Source: Pediococcus acidilactici
Lineage (GTDB): Bacteria > Bacillota > Bacilli > Lactobacillales > Lactobacillaceae
NCBI GenBank assembly: GCA_024970065.1
Contig: CP103908.1
Location: 248,001 to 312,000 of the forward strand
Length of the DNA: 64,000 bases
Direction of reading: 5' to 3'
Shown here in pieces: positions 44,187 to 53,112 of this stretch (position 1 is the first letter of the stretch; each line of letters opens with the position of its first letter). The position numbers were made by a program, and so were the translations under genes. Below the pieces are notes generated by a model. It made no database searches. It was not told the DNA's origin and was given only the letters and a program-made list of their open reading frames with translations.

Positions 44187-45686
44187 TTAATCATTTGTTT
44201 GGGAAAACAGTTGGCACGCTAATACAGCTCTTTGCCACCCGCGATAAAGGCGTTCACGCTTTTTAGCGGTATAAACGGGCTGAAATTTAGTAATTGGATG
44301 ACGAAGTTTTTTGATTTCATCGAGATCTTCCCAAAATCCTACTGCTAATCCGGCTAGGAAAGCAACTCCAAGTGCCTTAATATCGGTAGTTTCCGAGCGA
44401 TTAACGTCCACCCCTAAAATGTCCGCTTCAAACTGCATTAGGAAATCATTTTTAGCCATGCTGCCATCGGTATTTACCACCTGAAGTTCGGTATGCATAT
44501 CTTCTTGCATAGCGAGGATAACGTCTTTAGAGCGGTAGGCAATTGACTGCAGGGTAGCCCGTACAAAATCTGCTTTGGTAGTTTTATCGGTCATTCCAAA
44601 AACGGCGCCCCGGACTTTTTCGTCCCAGTAGGGTGCACCCATCCCGTTGAACGAAGTCACCACGTATAGGTTGTCGTTACTAGATTGGTTAGCAACCATC
44701 GCCGAGTCCAGCGGATTTTTAATCATTTCTAGCCCGTCTTCCAGCCAGTTAATTGCAGTTCCAGCAACGAAAATATTACCTTCGAGTCCGTAATAGATTT
44801 TTTTATCTAAACCAAACGAAACGGTGGTTAGCAGGTTGCTTTGGGATTTAACCATGGTTTCACCGGTATTTACGGTAATGAAAGCGCCGGTGCCATAGGT
44901 TGCGCTGATTGCTCCGCGTTGAAAAGCTAATTGACCCACTAAGGAACTTTGCTGATCACCAATCATTCCGGCAATGGGAACTGCACAATTAAAAAAGGCA
45001 GCGCCTTGGGTGTAACCAAAAATTTCCGAATTAGATCGTACTTCTGGCATTAATTGAATGGGAATATTTAGTGCCTTTAATAAATTTTCATCCCAATTTA
45101 GCGTATTAATGTTAAAAAGCATTGTCCGGCTAGCATTTGTGTAGTCGGTGACGTGTGCTTGGCCATTCGTTAGTTTCCAAAGCAACCAAGTTTCCACCGT
45201 TCCAAAAAGTAGCTCCCCGTTTTCCGCTTGCTGCTGAGCATGGGGGACGTGATCTAAAATCCAGCGAATTTTAGAAGCTGAAAAATACGAGTCCAGTACT
45301 AAACCCGTACTGTCCTTAACTAAGTCTTTATAGTTGGAAAGGTTCCAAGCATCAGTGATTTCGTTGGTTTGACGAGACCGCCACATGATGGCGTTGTAAA
45401 TCGGCTTACCGGTTTTCTTATTCCAAATAATGGTGGTCTCCCGTTGGTTGGTAATCCCAATCCCAGCGATTTGTTTAGGACTAATTCCGGAGACAATCAG
45501 TGCGTTAGCCATTGAAGAATAAACTTTTTCCCAAATGTCTTCGGGAGATTGTTCATACCAACCTTGGTGAGGGCTTTCTTGGGCCAATTCTCTAGAAAAG
45601 CTGACCACTTCCGAACTAGCATGGTTAAAAATAACGGTTTTAACTACCGAAGTGCCGGCGTCAATTGATAAGATGTATTTTTCCAA
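44187..45686 (-). CDS. glpK: Glycerol kinase
   Basis: 499 residues of the FGGY family. GITNQRETTIIW and NAIMWRSRQ hold the glycerol-binding Arg, Glu and Trp; MIGDQQSSLVGQL the catalytic Asp; and GAPYWDEKVRGAVFG is standard for GlpK. The N-terminal phosphate loop reads SIDAGTSVVK rather than the usual DQGTTSSR, so it is a divergent paralogue. The start is TTG 45686 behind GGGGGA. Glycerol phosphorylation here competes with its dehydration by PduCDE. It is convergent with the ECF operon. Confidence 0.87.
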   Translation of the reverse strand: MEKYILSIDAGTSVVKTVIFNHASSEVVSFSRELAQESPHQGWYEQSPEDIWEKVYSSMANALIVSGISPKQIAGIGITNQRETTIIWNKKTGKPIYNAIMWRSRQTNEITDAWNLSNYKDLVKDSTGLVLDSYFSASKIRWILDHVPHAQQQAENGELLFGTVETWLLWKLTNGQAHVTDYTNASRTMLFNINTLNWDENLLKALNIPIQLMPEVRSNSEIFGYTQGAAFFNCAVPIAGMIGDQQSSLVGQLAFQRGAISATYGTGAFITVNTGETMVKSQSNLLTTVSFGLDKKIYYGLEGNIFVAGTAINWLEDGLEMIKNPLDSAMVANQSSNDNLYVVTSFNGMGAPYWDEKVRGAVFGMTDKTTKADFVRATLQSIAYRSKDVILAMQEDMHTELQVVNTDGSMAKNDFLMQFEADILGVDVNRSETTDIKALGVAFLAGLAVGFWEDLDEIKKLRHPITKFQPVYTAKKRERLYRGWQRAVLACQLFSQTND

Positions 45687-45981
45687 GTTTCTGCATCCCC
45701 CTGTAATAACGCGATAAACAAAGCTTTTGAAAGGCAACGTCGATTGCAGAATTAAGTATAACACGATTCGGTGAAACAAATAATTTTGGTAACGAACCTT
45801 TTAGACCAATTTGGCAGAATGTTTTTTAAAAAAACATTTTAAGGTAAATAAAAAACGTTTTTTAATGAAGAAAACTTAGAAACTATTTGGAAGTAGCTTG
45901 CTTTTATAGTCGTAAATGAATTATGATATTATATGGAAAAATTGAATAAACTCAATATCTTATAATCTTTTGGAGGCAAAC

Positions 45982-46959
45982 ATGTCTGAACATTATTCCG
46001 ATCCAAAGCTGAAAATTTTTGCTTTGAATTCGAACAAGCCCTTGGCAGAAAAAATCGCTAAGGCAGTTGGTGTAGAACTCGGGAAAACATCGGTTGATCG
46101 TTTCCGTGATGGTGAGATTCGTATTAATATTGAAGAAAGTATTCGTGGGGATGAAGTTTACATTATTCAATCCACCTCTGCGCCGGTTAATGATAATTTG
46201 ATGGAAATGTTGATCATGATTGATGCTTTGAAACGTGCGAGTGCCAAGACAATCAACATCGTGATTCCATATTATGGATATGCTCGGCAAGATCGTAAGG
46301 CCCGTTCGCGGGAACCGATTACTGCTAAATTAGTAGCAAACATGATTGAACGTGCGGGTGCGACCCGGATTATTGCGCTTGACTTGCACGCGGCACAAAT
46401 CCAAGGTTTCTTTGATATTCCGCTTGATCACTTGATGGGCGCTCCATTATTGGCTGATCATTTCATCGAACGGGGCTTGAATGAAAATGCGGTAGTAGTT
46501 TCACCTGACCACGGTGGGGTTACGCGAGCACGTAAGTTGGCAGAATTTTTGAAAGCACCAATTGCAATCATTGACAAACGCCGTCCACGCGCAAACGTAG
46601 CGGAAGTAATGAACATTATTGGTGAAGTTAAGGGTAAACGTTGTATCATGATTGACGATATGATTGATACGGCGGGAACGATTACTTTAGGAGCACAGGC
46701 ATTAATCGATGCTGGAGCAACTGAAGTATATGCTAGTTGCACGCACCCAGTTTTATCTGGTCCGGCAATCGAAAGAATCCAAAATTCACCAATCAAGGAA
46801 TTGATTGTGACGGATTCTATTCAACTTCCAGAAGAAAAGAAAATTGATAAGATCACAAGCATTTCGGTAGGACCATTGATCGGGGAAGCAATTCGTTTAA
46901 TCCACGAAGACAAGCCGGTTAGTCCGTTATTCAACAACCGTTTTAGTACTGAACACTAA
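45982..46959 (+). CDS. prs: Ribose-phosphate pyrophosphokinase
   Basis: 325 residues. [20 protein letters not shown] and [13 protein letters not shown] (PRPP loop) are diagnostic. It makes PRPP, the effector of PurR and precursor of nucleotides. ATG 45982 follows GGAGGC. In Bacillus and many lactobacilli prs directly follows glmU; here they are 29.6 kb apart, with the pdu island and the hrt-like insert between them. Confidence 0.95.
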   Translation: MSEHYSDPKLKIFALNSNKPLAEKIAKAVGVELGKTSVDRFRDGEIRINIEESIRGDEVYIIQSTSAPVNDNLMEMLIMIDALKRASAKTINIVIPYYGYARQDRKARSREPITAKLVANMIERAGATRIIALDLHAAQIQGFFDIPLDHLMGAPLLADHFIERGLNENAVVVSPDHGGVTRARKLAEFLKAPIAIIDKRRPRANVAEVMNIIGEVKGKRCIMIDDMIDTAGTITLGAQALIDAGATEVYASCTHPVLSGPAIERIQNSPIKELIVTDSIQLPEEKKIDKITSISVGPLIGEAIRLIHEDKPVSPLFNNRFSTEH

Positions 46960-46993
46960 AATAAGTTTGATGCCGATTGCAAGAAAACAAATG

Positions 46994-47034
46994 AAAAATA
47001 GGGGCCAAGGTAACGTTCTTGACCTCTATTTTTG
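46994..47034 (+). terminator. Terminator after prs
   Basis: AAAAATAGGGGCCAAG pairs with CTTGACCTCTATTTTT, allowing two wobble pairs. Confidence 0.9.
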
Positions 47035-47224
47035 TGTACAGTAAACTCACCGAAAATTAACCTCTAAAAGATATTTGTTTTAAAAATTACGTAACGGAAC
47101 TTTATCAAGCCCCATAGTCTAGGTGTTTATTATGGGCTAATTTTTAAAACTTGGTAAACAAGCCGGTTTTAGAACCCTAAATCATTTACAATAGAATTAA
47201 TATTTTAAACTGGAGAAGTTGATT

Positions 47225-47419
47225 ATGAAATTTTGTTTGAACTGTGGTGAAAAATTACCTGAAAAGGCACATTTTTGTCCCAATTGTGGAGCTAAAGTTG
47301 AAGCAGCGCCAAGTGATGGTTCACGACTTTCTCGTGCTGAATTGCATAAAAGAAGGCGGGAAGAATCGGTTGATGATCCGGCAGAGACTGCGGATGAAAA
47401 AAAGAAGAACCTCCAATAG
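47225..47419 (+). CDS. Zinc-ribbon protein, N-terminal part (zero frame)
   Basis: A 64-residue product. Two CXXC pairs, FCLNCGEKL and FCPNCGAKV, form a zinc ribbon, followed by a charged linker. The frame ends at TAG 47417. A run GAAAAAAAG places the heptamer A-AAA-AAG (47398-47404) exactly in the zero frame. A -1 slip there joins this part to the membrane-protein frame that ends at 48294. Either programmed frameshifting or a one-base loss in the A-run explains it. Confidence 0.7.
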   Translation: MKFCLNCGEKLPEKAHFCPNCGAKVEAAPSDGSRLSRAELHKRRREESVDDPAETADEKKKNLQ

Positions 47420-48294
47420 CAAGCCGCTCTCGCAAAAAAGATGGCGCCCTAGCAGACATTCAACAAGGGGCTTTGACTACGTTACAGTGGTTAGGCGGTA
47501 ATTGGTTAGCGGCGTTACTAGGATTGGCAGTAATCGGCGCAATTTTCTATTGGCTAAGCAAGCTAGTAGGAGTAGTTTTATTGGTAGTGGCAATTGGAGC
47601 AGCCTTTTTTTACGCGCAAAGAGTGGGCGCTAGCGATCACAGCGCAGACCAAGCGGTGAAAAAAGCTTGGCAAAGGATGCTAACAGCAAGCCAAAATATT
47701 GGGCATAAACTACAAGCAAAGGCGTCGAAGAAGCGTGGTCAAAGGAGCGCAACCGCCCCAACTACCGAAAAAGAGTCGGTTGAAAAAGTTGCGGATAGTC
47801 CCCAAGAGGAACTGATAGAAGACGAAGTTTCCACCACGGCAGACGAACGTCATCCAACTAGTGTCGATGCTAGGAAAAAACGTCGTTGGACGTTACGTAA
47901 CCAGGTTATTATGGGAATTGCCCTTATCGTGGGAATGGCTACTTATTGGGCTCCATTTGCCTCGGCGCCTACCGCTGGGTATAACGTTAAAGTGACTTTA
48001 ATGAGTATTCTAAAGACGTTAGGGGACGACAAACTGGTCCAGTTTTTATGGGTAACTCCCATGTTACTCTTACTGGGGGCGCTTTTACAGTTCCGTTGGT
48101 TAACAAAATGGGCAAGTTACTTAAACTTTCTATGGTACGCGATGATGTTCTTTTTGATTTATCAAAACGAAGCTCAGCTAGTTGGATTGGCAAACATGTT
48201 TAATGGTGTTCGTTGGGCATGGGGCGGTTATCTAATTGTAGCTCTCAGCATCGTTTTACTAATAATGCATTCAACAAGCCGTAGACGTAAATAA
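47405..48294 (+). CDS. Membrane-protein continuation of the zinc-ribbon gene (-1 frame)
   Basis: About 295 residues read in the -1 frame from the slippery site: EEPPIASRSRKKDGALADIQQ leads directly into GALTTLQWLGGNW. Two N-terminal hydrophobic segments (near codons of 47500-47620), a long charged linker, and four C-terminal segments follow. The only in-frame start alternative is TTG 47473, with a poorly spaced ribosome site, so fusion to the zinc ribbon is more credible. Zinc-ribbon membrane proteins of this build are common in lactobacilli and have no known function. A terminator overlaps the stop. Confidence 0.65.
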
Positions 48295-48352
48295 AGCATA
48301 TTATCACCAAGACCCGTAGTGGTCAGAAATTGGTGACAATATGCTTTATTTA
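48292..48352 (+). terminator. Terminator after the zinc-ribbon gene
   Basis: TAAAGCATATTATCACCAA pairs with TTGGTGACAATATGCTTTA with one mismatch; TTTA follows. Confidence 0.85.
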
Positions 48353-48356
48353 GGCA

Positions 48357-48392
48357 ACAAAAAAGGATTCTAGACTTCTCACACTAGAATCC
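48357..48392 (-). terminator. Terminator for decayed minus-strand gene
   Basis: On the minus strand GGATTCTAG and CTAGAATCC form a 9-bp stem followed by TTTTTTG. It lies just after the end of the decayed gene. Confidence 0.75.
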
Positions 48393-48398
48393 CACTAA

Positions 48399-48984
48399 GA
48401 GGAAAGGCGTTCCCAATCAATCGTGATCTCTTTATTGGAAAATTTATCGATCTTTACACCTTCAACTTCAATTACATATTCAATTGTTCAGCCGTCGTGC
48501 TTCTAACCTACCTGAGGTTTTGTTATTACGTCTGCTGCTGCATGTCTAATCAAACAAAGGGTTTGACGAAGGATACACTCGTTCAGGCTAACGGTGAAAT
48601 AGACGGTCTTGGAGTTTCATTAAGATATTCTTCGAAACGATAGACCTCCAGTGAACTATTGGGTTTATTTGGAACAGTGCCTAGGATTGAACCTAAGCGA
48701 AGTATTTATGTCATTGGACACACCTACTTGATTCAATGCTTGGAGATGACGTTGAACATTACTCTTTAAAAAGATGATTGCCACTCCATTCATCAATCCA
48801 TCGTGGGTAAACACTTAATCATAACGACGTCTTTAAACGTCAAAACTTTTTCACGGGTACGCTCATGATGCAACTGATTTGCGGATGGAGCTAACATTCT
48901 TGCCTTTTCGACGGTTCTGGCAATCTGAGAACCAAGGCCATCTGAGAAGTTTTTGATTGAAGAGGAACTATTTCCTTTCCTCAA
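48399..48984 (-). pseudogene. Decayed gene of unrecognised family
   Basis: Minus-strand frames change several times. An apparent N-terminal part runs from 48984 for about 63 codons. A middle fragment contains NVQRHLQALNQVGVSNDINT. A C-terminal tail, EGVKIDKFSNKEITIDWE, ends at a TAG near 48399, just before a good terminator. This looks like one gene broken by frameshifts and stops. I cannot name the family; a transposase or plasmid function is possible but not shown. Confidence 0.5.
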
Positions 48985-49132
48985 TTAGAATACTATCATA
49001 GTTTGAAAGCGGTTGCAATATAAAGGCTCGAATCAATAAAGAAATATTTCTTTGCTACAATTTTTAATGCACGTAATTGCATAAAAGCTTGGTAATGCGC
49101 TGTTAACGAGGTTACCACGCGTAATGTTACCA

Positions 49133-49340
49133 GAGCCCAAATCTTTCCGGTTAACTAAATTAGGGAGCTAATCGAAATTCACGATTAACTCCCTAATTCT
49201 AATAATCTACTGCAATTTAGCCGAAACGTGTTTTCAACCTCAGCTTTTTCCGGCTAACTAAATATGGGAACTAATCGCCAAAGCCGTGATTAGCGCCCAT
49301 GTTCTGTTAGTCCTCAAAAGCTACCCGAGGCTGGAAACAC
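49133..49340. repeat. Long-hairpin repeat element, copy 2 (two units)
   Basis: The left, truncated unit (49133-49200) has the inner stem AACTAAATTAGGGAGCTAATCG / CGATTAACTCCCTAATT. The full unit is 49228-49340: outer stem GTGTTTTCAACCTC / GAGGCTGGAAACAC, left motif CTTTTTCCGGCTAACTAAA, right motif TTAGTCCTCAAAAGCTACC. The right end lies 11 bp from the stop of the minus-strand gene at 49352. Confidence 0.8.
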
Positions 49341-49351
49341 TCTAAATTAAA

Positions 49352-49690
49352 CTACTCCACCCAAATCTTCACACCCTTATAGATGTTGTAAATGAAAAGG
49401 GCCAACGCCGCGATTCCCATCAGACCAACAATTAGAAACAGTACTAAAGAGCTGGTTGGAAATTGATTTCCCGAGAAGCTGTGCGCAGTAGCGAGGATTC
49501 CTAACCCAAATGCTAAGGGCAGCAAAATTGTTGGAATAAGGTGCAGCCAAAACGCTGTCACAGCGTGACGATGAGCTGGAGCATACTGAACGTTGCTGGT
49601 AAGCACCATCACGATAATCGGAAAAATAATTGGCAGAAAAAAGATGCTGAAATATGAAAGTGAACTTAAAAATTTGTTTTCGGTAGACAT
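49352..49690 (-). CDS. Small membrane protein, DUF4870-like
   Basis: 112 residues with four hydrophobic segments. The stretch YFSIFFLPIIFPIIV, the AHRHAVTAFWLHLIP motif and the C-terminal YNIYKGVKIW recall the DUF4870/Tic20-like group. Function unknown. ATG 49690 follows AAGGAGAG. It is followed on its own strand by the hairpin repeat. Confidence 0.65.
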   Translation of the reverse strand: MSTENKFLSSLSYFSIFFLPIIFPIIVMVLTSNVQYAPAHRHAVTAFWLHLIPTILLPLAFGLGILATAHSFSGNQFPTSSLVLFLIVGLMGIAALALFIYNIYKGVKIWVE

Positions 49691-49825
49691 CAAAACGCTC
49701 TCCTTAAATTATTTACATTGATAAATTTATTTTACTTATGAGGTGACAAAAAAGTTTATTTTGTAAGCTGCTAAATTTTGCAAGCAAGATTAATTTATCC
49801 GCATAAAATTATTATGGTGATAAAA

Positions 49826-49856
49826 ATAGGGGCTCGAAAAAATTCTCGCCCCTGTA
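49826..49856 (-). terminator. Terminator for the minus-strand gene at 49920
   Basis: On the minus strand GGGGCGAGAA and TTCGAGCCCC pair closely and TATTTTTAT follows. Confidence 0.85.
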
Positions 49857-49919
49857 GTATATAAACTACCAAATAAAAGTGCAATATCGTTTAAATATGC
49901 TTAAGCCATCGTTAAATAA

Positions 49920-50342
49920 TTAGCCCTTTTTTGCTTCCCTAGCCTTGCTTTTAGCGCGCAACTCATCCTTTAATTTTTCAATGTCTGCTTCGTGAGCACT
50001 TTTCCATTTTTTATAGGAAAAACGTGCATCCGTATCAGTATCCCCAATCTTCATACCAGTTTCTAACCAGAAGACTGCCTCGGATAAACTACCAAAATTA
50101 CGCATCCAAAGGGTGTGCCCATTTGCGGAATCTAAAGCAACGTAAGAACGAAACTTTTTAGTCAAATACGTGTGTTTGCGAATCTTGAAGGCTTTTCGTT
50201 GTCGAGTTAGCTTGTAATCAGGAAGAATATAGTGCCCAGGGTGCTTTAAAACGGGGACGTTATCCTGCCGTTGGCTCTTAAATTCTACAAGCATTGCCTT
50301 CGCGGTGGGTTGGTCGATAATATGTACGTCAAAATTTGCCAT
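49920..50342 (-). CDS. Hypothetical cytoplasmic protein
   Basis: 140 residues, basic, with no signal or membrane segment. Its middle (YVALDSANGHTLWMRNFGSL) looks like a small beta-rich domain and the last 35 residues are a charged helix. I do not recognise the family. The ATG follows AGGAGGAG, and a terminator lies downstream, so it is a real single gene. Confidence 0.7.
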   Translation of the reverse strand: MANFDVHIIDQPTAKAMLVEFKSQRQDNVPVLKHPGHYILPDYKLTRQRKAFKIRKHTYLTKKFRSYVALDSANGHTLWMRNFGSLSEAVFWLETGMKIGDTDTDARFSYKKWKSAHEADIEKLKDELRAKSKAREAKKG

Positions 50343-50513
50343 GTAAACTCCTCCTGATTATATTTCTAGTAATATTTTAGCATAAATATTAACTAACCGG
50401 TTTAACAAAGCCCTACTTTATAAATCTCTTAATTTGAGTATGCTTCTAAATTGGTATACAATGCTATTTGCATTATTTTTTATTATTTACTATATAGAAA
50501 GGAGACCATTTAT

Positions 50514-51167
50514 ATGCGTAAGTATATTTCAGAACTTATTGGTACTTTTGTATTGGTCTTTGTAGGAACGGCAGCAGTAACGATTGCTCATGAAAACGTT
50601 GTTGGAATTGGATTAGCCTTTGGGTTAGCCGTAACCATTATGGCTTATTCGGTAGGAGCAATCTCAGGAGGACACTTTAACCCTGCAGTTACTCTTGGAA
50701 TGTGGATGAACAAACGAATGAGCGGCGCAGATGCCGTTTATTACGTGATTTCCCAATTTATTGGAGCAGTTTTGGCTTCTGGAATGGTGAAGTACTTCCT
50801 ATCTGCAATGGGCGCTTCCACAGCTAACTTGGGTCAAACTGATTTCACTAAGATTTCAGCGTTCCCTGCGTTAGTTACTGAAGCATTGGTTACGTTCTTG
50901 TTTGTATTAGTAATTCTATTCGTTACTAGCAAACAATACGGTAACGCCAACTTTGCTGGATTGATTATTGGCCTAACATTGGCATTGATGATCATCGCCA
51001 CCCTTAACTTAACTGGTGGTTCATTGAACCCTGCACGGAGTTTTGGACCTGCTATTTTAGTGGGTGGCAGTGCGTTATCCCACTTCTGGGTTTACGTGGT
51101 TGCTCCACTAGTTGGTGGTGCAGTTGCTGCCGTTGTAGCTAAGGCTCTAGGTAGTGAAGCTGAATAA
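50514..51167 (+). CDS. MIP-family channel (aquaporin/glycerol facilitator type)
   Basis: 217 residues, six membrane segments, with the two half-helix motifs HFNPAVTLG and SLNPARSFG. The selectivity position that is His in AqpZ appears to be Ile in LMIIATLNLTGG, so the pore may pass glycerol or other small solutes as well as water. With glpK and PduCDE in the window, glycerol entry is a reasonable guess. The start is ATG 50514 behind AAAGGAG; a longer frame from 50451 has no ribosome site. Single gene with terminator. Confidence 0.88.
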   Translation: MRKYISELIGTFVLVFVGTAAVTIAHENVVGIGLAFGLAVTIMAYSVGAISGGHFNPAVTLGMWMNKRMSGADAVYYVISQFIGAVLASGMVKYFLSAMGASTANLGQTDFTKISAFPALVTEALVTFLFVLVILFVTSKQYGNANFAGLIIGLTLALMIIATLNLTGGSLNPARSFGPAILVGGSALSHFWVYVVAPLVGGAVAAVVAKALGSEAE

Positions 51168-51181
51168 TTAGCTGAGTAATA

Positions 51182-51230
51182 AAACAGGCTGAGGATTGGG
51201 ATGATGCCCAATTTCCTCAGCCTATTTTTT
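51182..51230. terminator. Bidirectional terminator between MIP channel and K+ channel genes
   Basis: AAACAGGCTGAGGA pairs with TCCTCAGCCTATTTTTT around an inner TTGGG/CCCAA stem. It overlaps the 3' end of the convergent channel gene. Confidence 0.92.
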
Positions 51231-51980
51231 ATGCCGATTTTTCCGCCGCTCTAAATTAAGTTCGCGTTGTAAGTGGTCAACTTTACGATCCAGTTGGTCG
51301 ATTTTTTCAAATAAGCGGCTAAAATCATCTTTGTTAGCATCGGTAGTTTGACTCGTGAAGAATCCCGTGATCGTACTGGTTAACAAACCAATAAAACCAA
51401 CCCCGGCAATCATTAGGAAAGCGGCGATAAATTTGCCCACGTTGGTTGCTGGAGAGATGTCGCCGTAACCAACCGTCGTTGCCGTAGTGATTGCCCACCA
51501 AAGCGCGGACGGGTAAGGAACTTTTTCCACTATTGAATACAATAGCGAGCTTAGCACTAAGATAAACATACTAGCGGTAAAAAGGTTTAAAAAGCCTGAC
51601 GAGTAAACAAAACGGTGTACGGTTTTAGAAAGCTTACCATCTAAGCCAAACCGCCAAAGCAGATGGTGGTGGCGAATTAATCGCCAGACCCGGCCAATTC
51701 GAAAAATGGCGAAGGCGGGGTGCAATGGAATTAACGAAAGTAAATCAAAGGTGTTGTCAAAGAAAAATCGTTGCCAATGCGTACTTTTAGCTAGACGGTA
51801 GAAAAAATCAATCGTATAAAGAATCAGTAAAACATTTAATAAATGAGCTAATGGCGGGGCACTTAAGCGGACGGCGTGGGGGTCCAAAAACGAGGCGACG
51901 ACAATTAGAAATGAAAAGAGGGCGATGCCCGCAATCCCGATGTCGTAGCTTAGTTGCCAATTGATTTTTGTTTTTGTCAT
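51222..51980 (-). CDS. Voltage-gated-type potassium channel
   Basis: 252 residues. About six membrane segments come first, with an Arg-rich region (FRIGRVWRLIRHHHLLWRFG) like an S4 sensor. The selectivity filter TTVGYGDISP lies in the pore loop before the last segment. The C-terminal 40 residues (LFEKIDQLDRKVDHLQREL) form a coiled coil, as in Kv-type bacterial channels. A cytoplasmic RCK domain is absent. Confidence 0.88.
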   Translation of the reverse strand: MTKTKINWQLSYDIGIAGIALFSFLIVVASFLDPHAVRLSAPPLAHLLNVLLILYTIDFFYRLAKSTHWQRFFFDNTFDLLSLIPLHPAFAIFRIGRVWRLIRHHHLLWRFGLDGKLSKTVHRFVYSSGFLNLFTASMFILVLSSLLYSIVEKVPYPSALWWAITTATTVGYGDISPATNVGKFIAAFLMIAGVGFIGLLTSTITGFFTSQTTDANKDDFSRLFEKIDQLDRKVDHLQRELNLERRKNRHKK

Positions 51981-52088
51981 GAGTAAAATCTCCTAAATTA
52001 ATAGAATTATTTTAACGCATTTCTGTCCGGTGTAAATAGTTCAGAAATGATATGATAGGACTAATTAATCCTAAAAGAGGTAAAGCAG

Positions 52089-53060
52089 ATGAAAAAGATA
52101 TTAGCGTTACACACTGGCGGAACGATTTCGATGTCGGCTAGTAATGATAAGGTAAAAACTAACGAAGAGAATCCGCTATTAGATACCCAATTTATCAATG
52201 AAAATATTGACCTGGCGAACGAAGTGGTCCTAAACAAACCATCGGAACACATTACCCCAGAAGATATGTTGGTAATCAAAAAACGGGTCAAAAAGGCAAT
52301 CGACAACGCCGAATGCGATGGAATCGTAATTACTCATGGTACCGATACGCTTGAAGAAACGGCTTACTTCCTCGACTTAACGGTTCCTAGCGTAATCCCG
52401 ATTGTTTTAACGGGCGCAATGCGCTCATCTAACGAACTCGGCTCTGACGGTGTTTATAATTTCCAAAGTGCGATTTTAACTGCGGCCTCGGACGAAGCCA
52501 AGGGTAAAGGGGTTTTAGTGGTGATGAATGATGAAATCCACACCGCCCGGTTTGTTACTAAAACCCATACAACTAACGTAGATACCTTCCGGACGCCCAC
52601 GTTTGGTCCTTTAGGAATTGTATATAAACGGGACATTCGTTTTTTCCAAGCCTTAATTAGTCAACAAGTTTGTGATATTGACCAGCTAGTTGATGGCGTT
52701 TACCTAGTTAAAGCTTACGCGGGGATTCCTGGTTCCATTTTTGAAGCGCTCGACCGCCCTGAAACTAAGGGAGTTGTTATTGAAGGTTTAGGTGCGGGAA
52801 ATCTGCCAGTCGAAGTAGTTGAACCCATCCAGAGGTTGATTAAAAAGGGCATTCCGGTAGTGATGGTTTCCCGTTGTTACAATGGACTTGCTGAACCAAT
52901 TTATGATTACGTTGGTGGTGGCATTGATTTAGAACGGATGGGAGTAATCTTTTGTCAGGGACTTAACGGACAAAAAGCACGAATTAAGCTTCAAGTAGGG
53001 TTAAGCAACCACATGAATGGTAAAGAGATTGCGCACTACATGCACGACGCCGTCTCCTAA
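52089..53060 (+). CDS. ansA: L-asparaginase
   Basis: 323 residues. The two catalytic threonine motifs are HTGGTISM near the N-terminus and THGTDTLEETAYFL. There is no signal peptide, so it is the cytoplasmic type I form. It hydrolyses asparagine to aspartate and ammonia. The asnA gene 2.5 kb away catalyses the reverse direction under T-box control. AAAGAGG precedes the ATG. Confidence 0.93.
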   Translation: MKKILALHTGGTISMSASNDKVKTNEENPLLDTQFINENIDLANEVVLNKPSEHITPEDMLVIKKRVKKAIDNAECDGIVITHGTDTLEETAYFLDLTVPSVIPIVLTGAMRSSNELGSDGVYNFQSAILTAASDEAKGKGVLVVMNDEIHTARFVTKTHTTNVDTFRTPTFGPLGIVYKRDIRFFQALISQQVCDIDQLVDGVYLVKAYAGIPGSIFEALDRPETKGVVIEGLGAGNLPVEVVEPIQRLIKKGIPVVMVSRCYNGLAEPIYDYVGGGIDLERMGVIFCQGLNGQKARIKLQVGLSNHMNGKEIAHYMHDAVS

Positions 53061-53112
53061 TGCGGGTCAGTGTATAATAGAACTGTGGAAAACTGGAATG
53101 GGAGGAACGAAA

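Noticed and set aside
48793..48984. Intact small gene on the minus strand
   Set aside because: Continuation fragments in other frames and a distant terminator show it is part of a longer broken gene.
48399..48984. Named transposase remnant
   Set aside because: No family-specific motif could be recognised, so I leave the family open.
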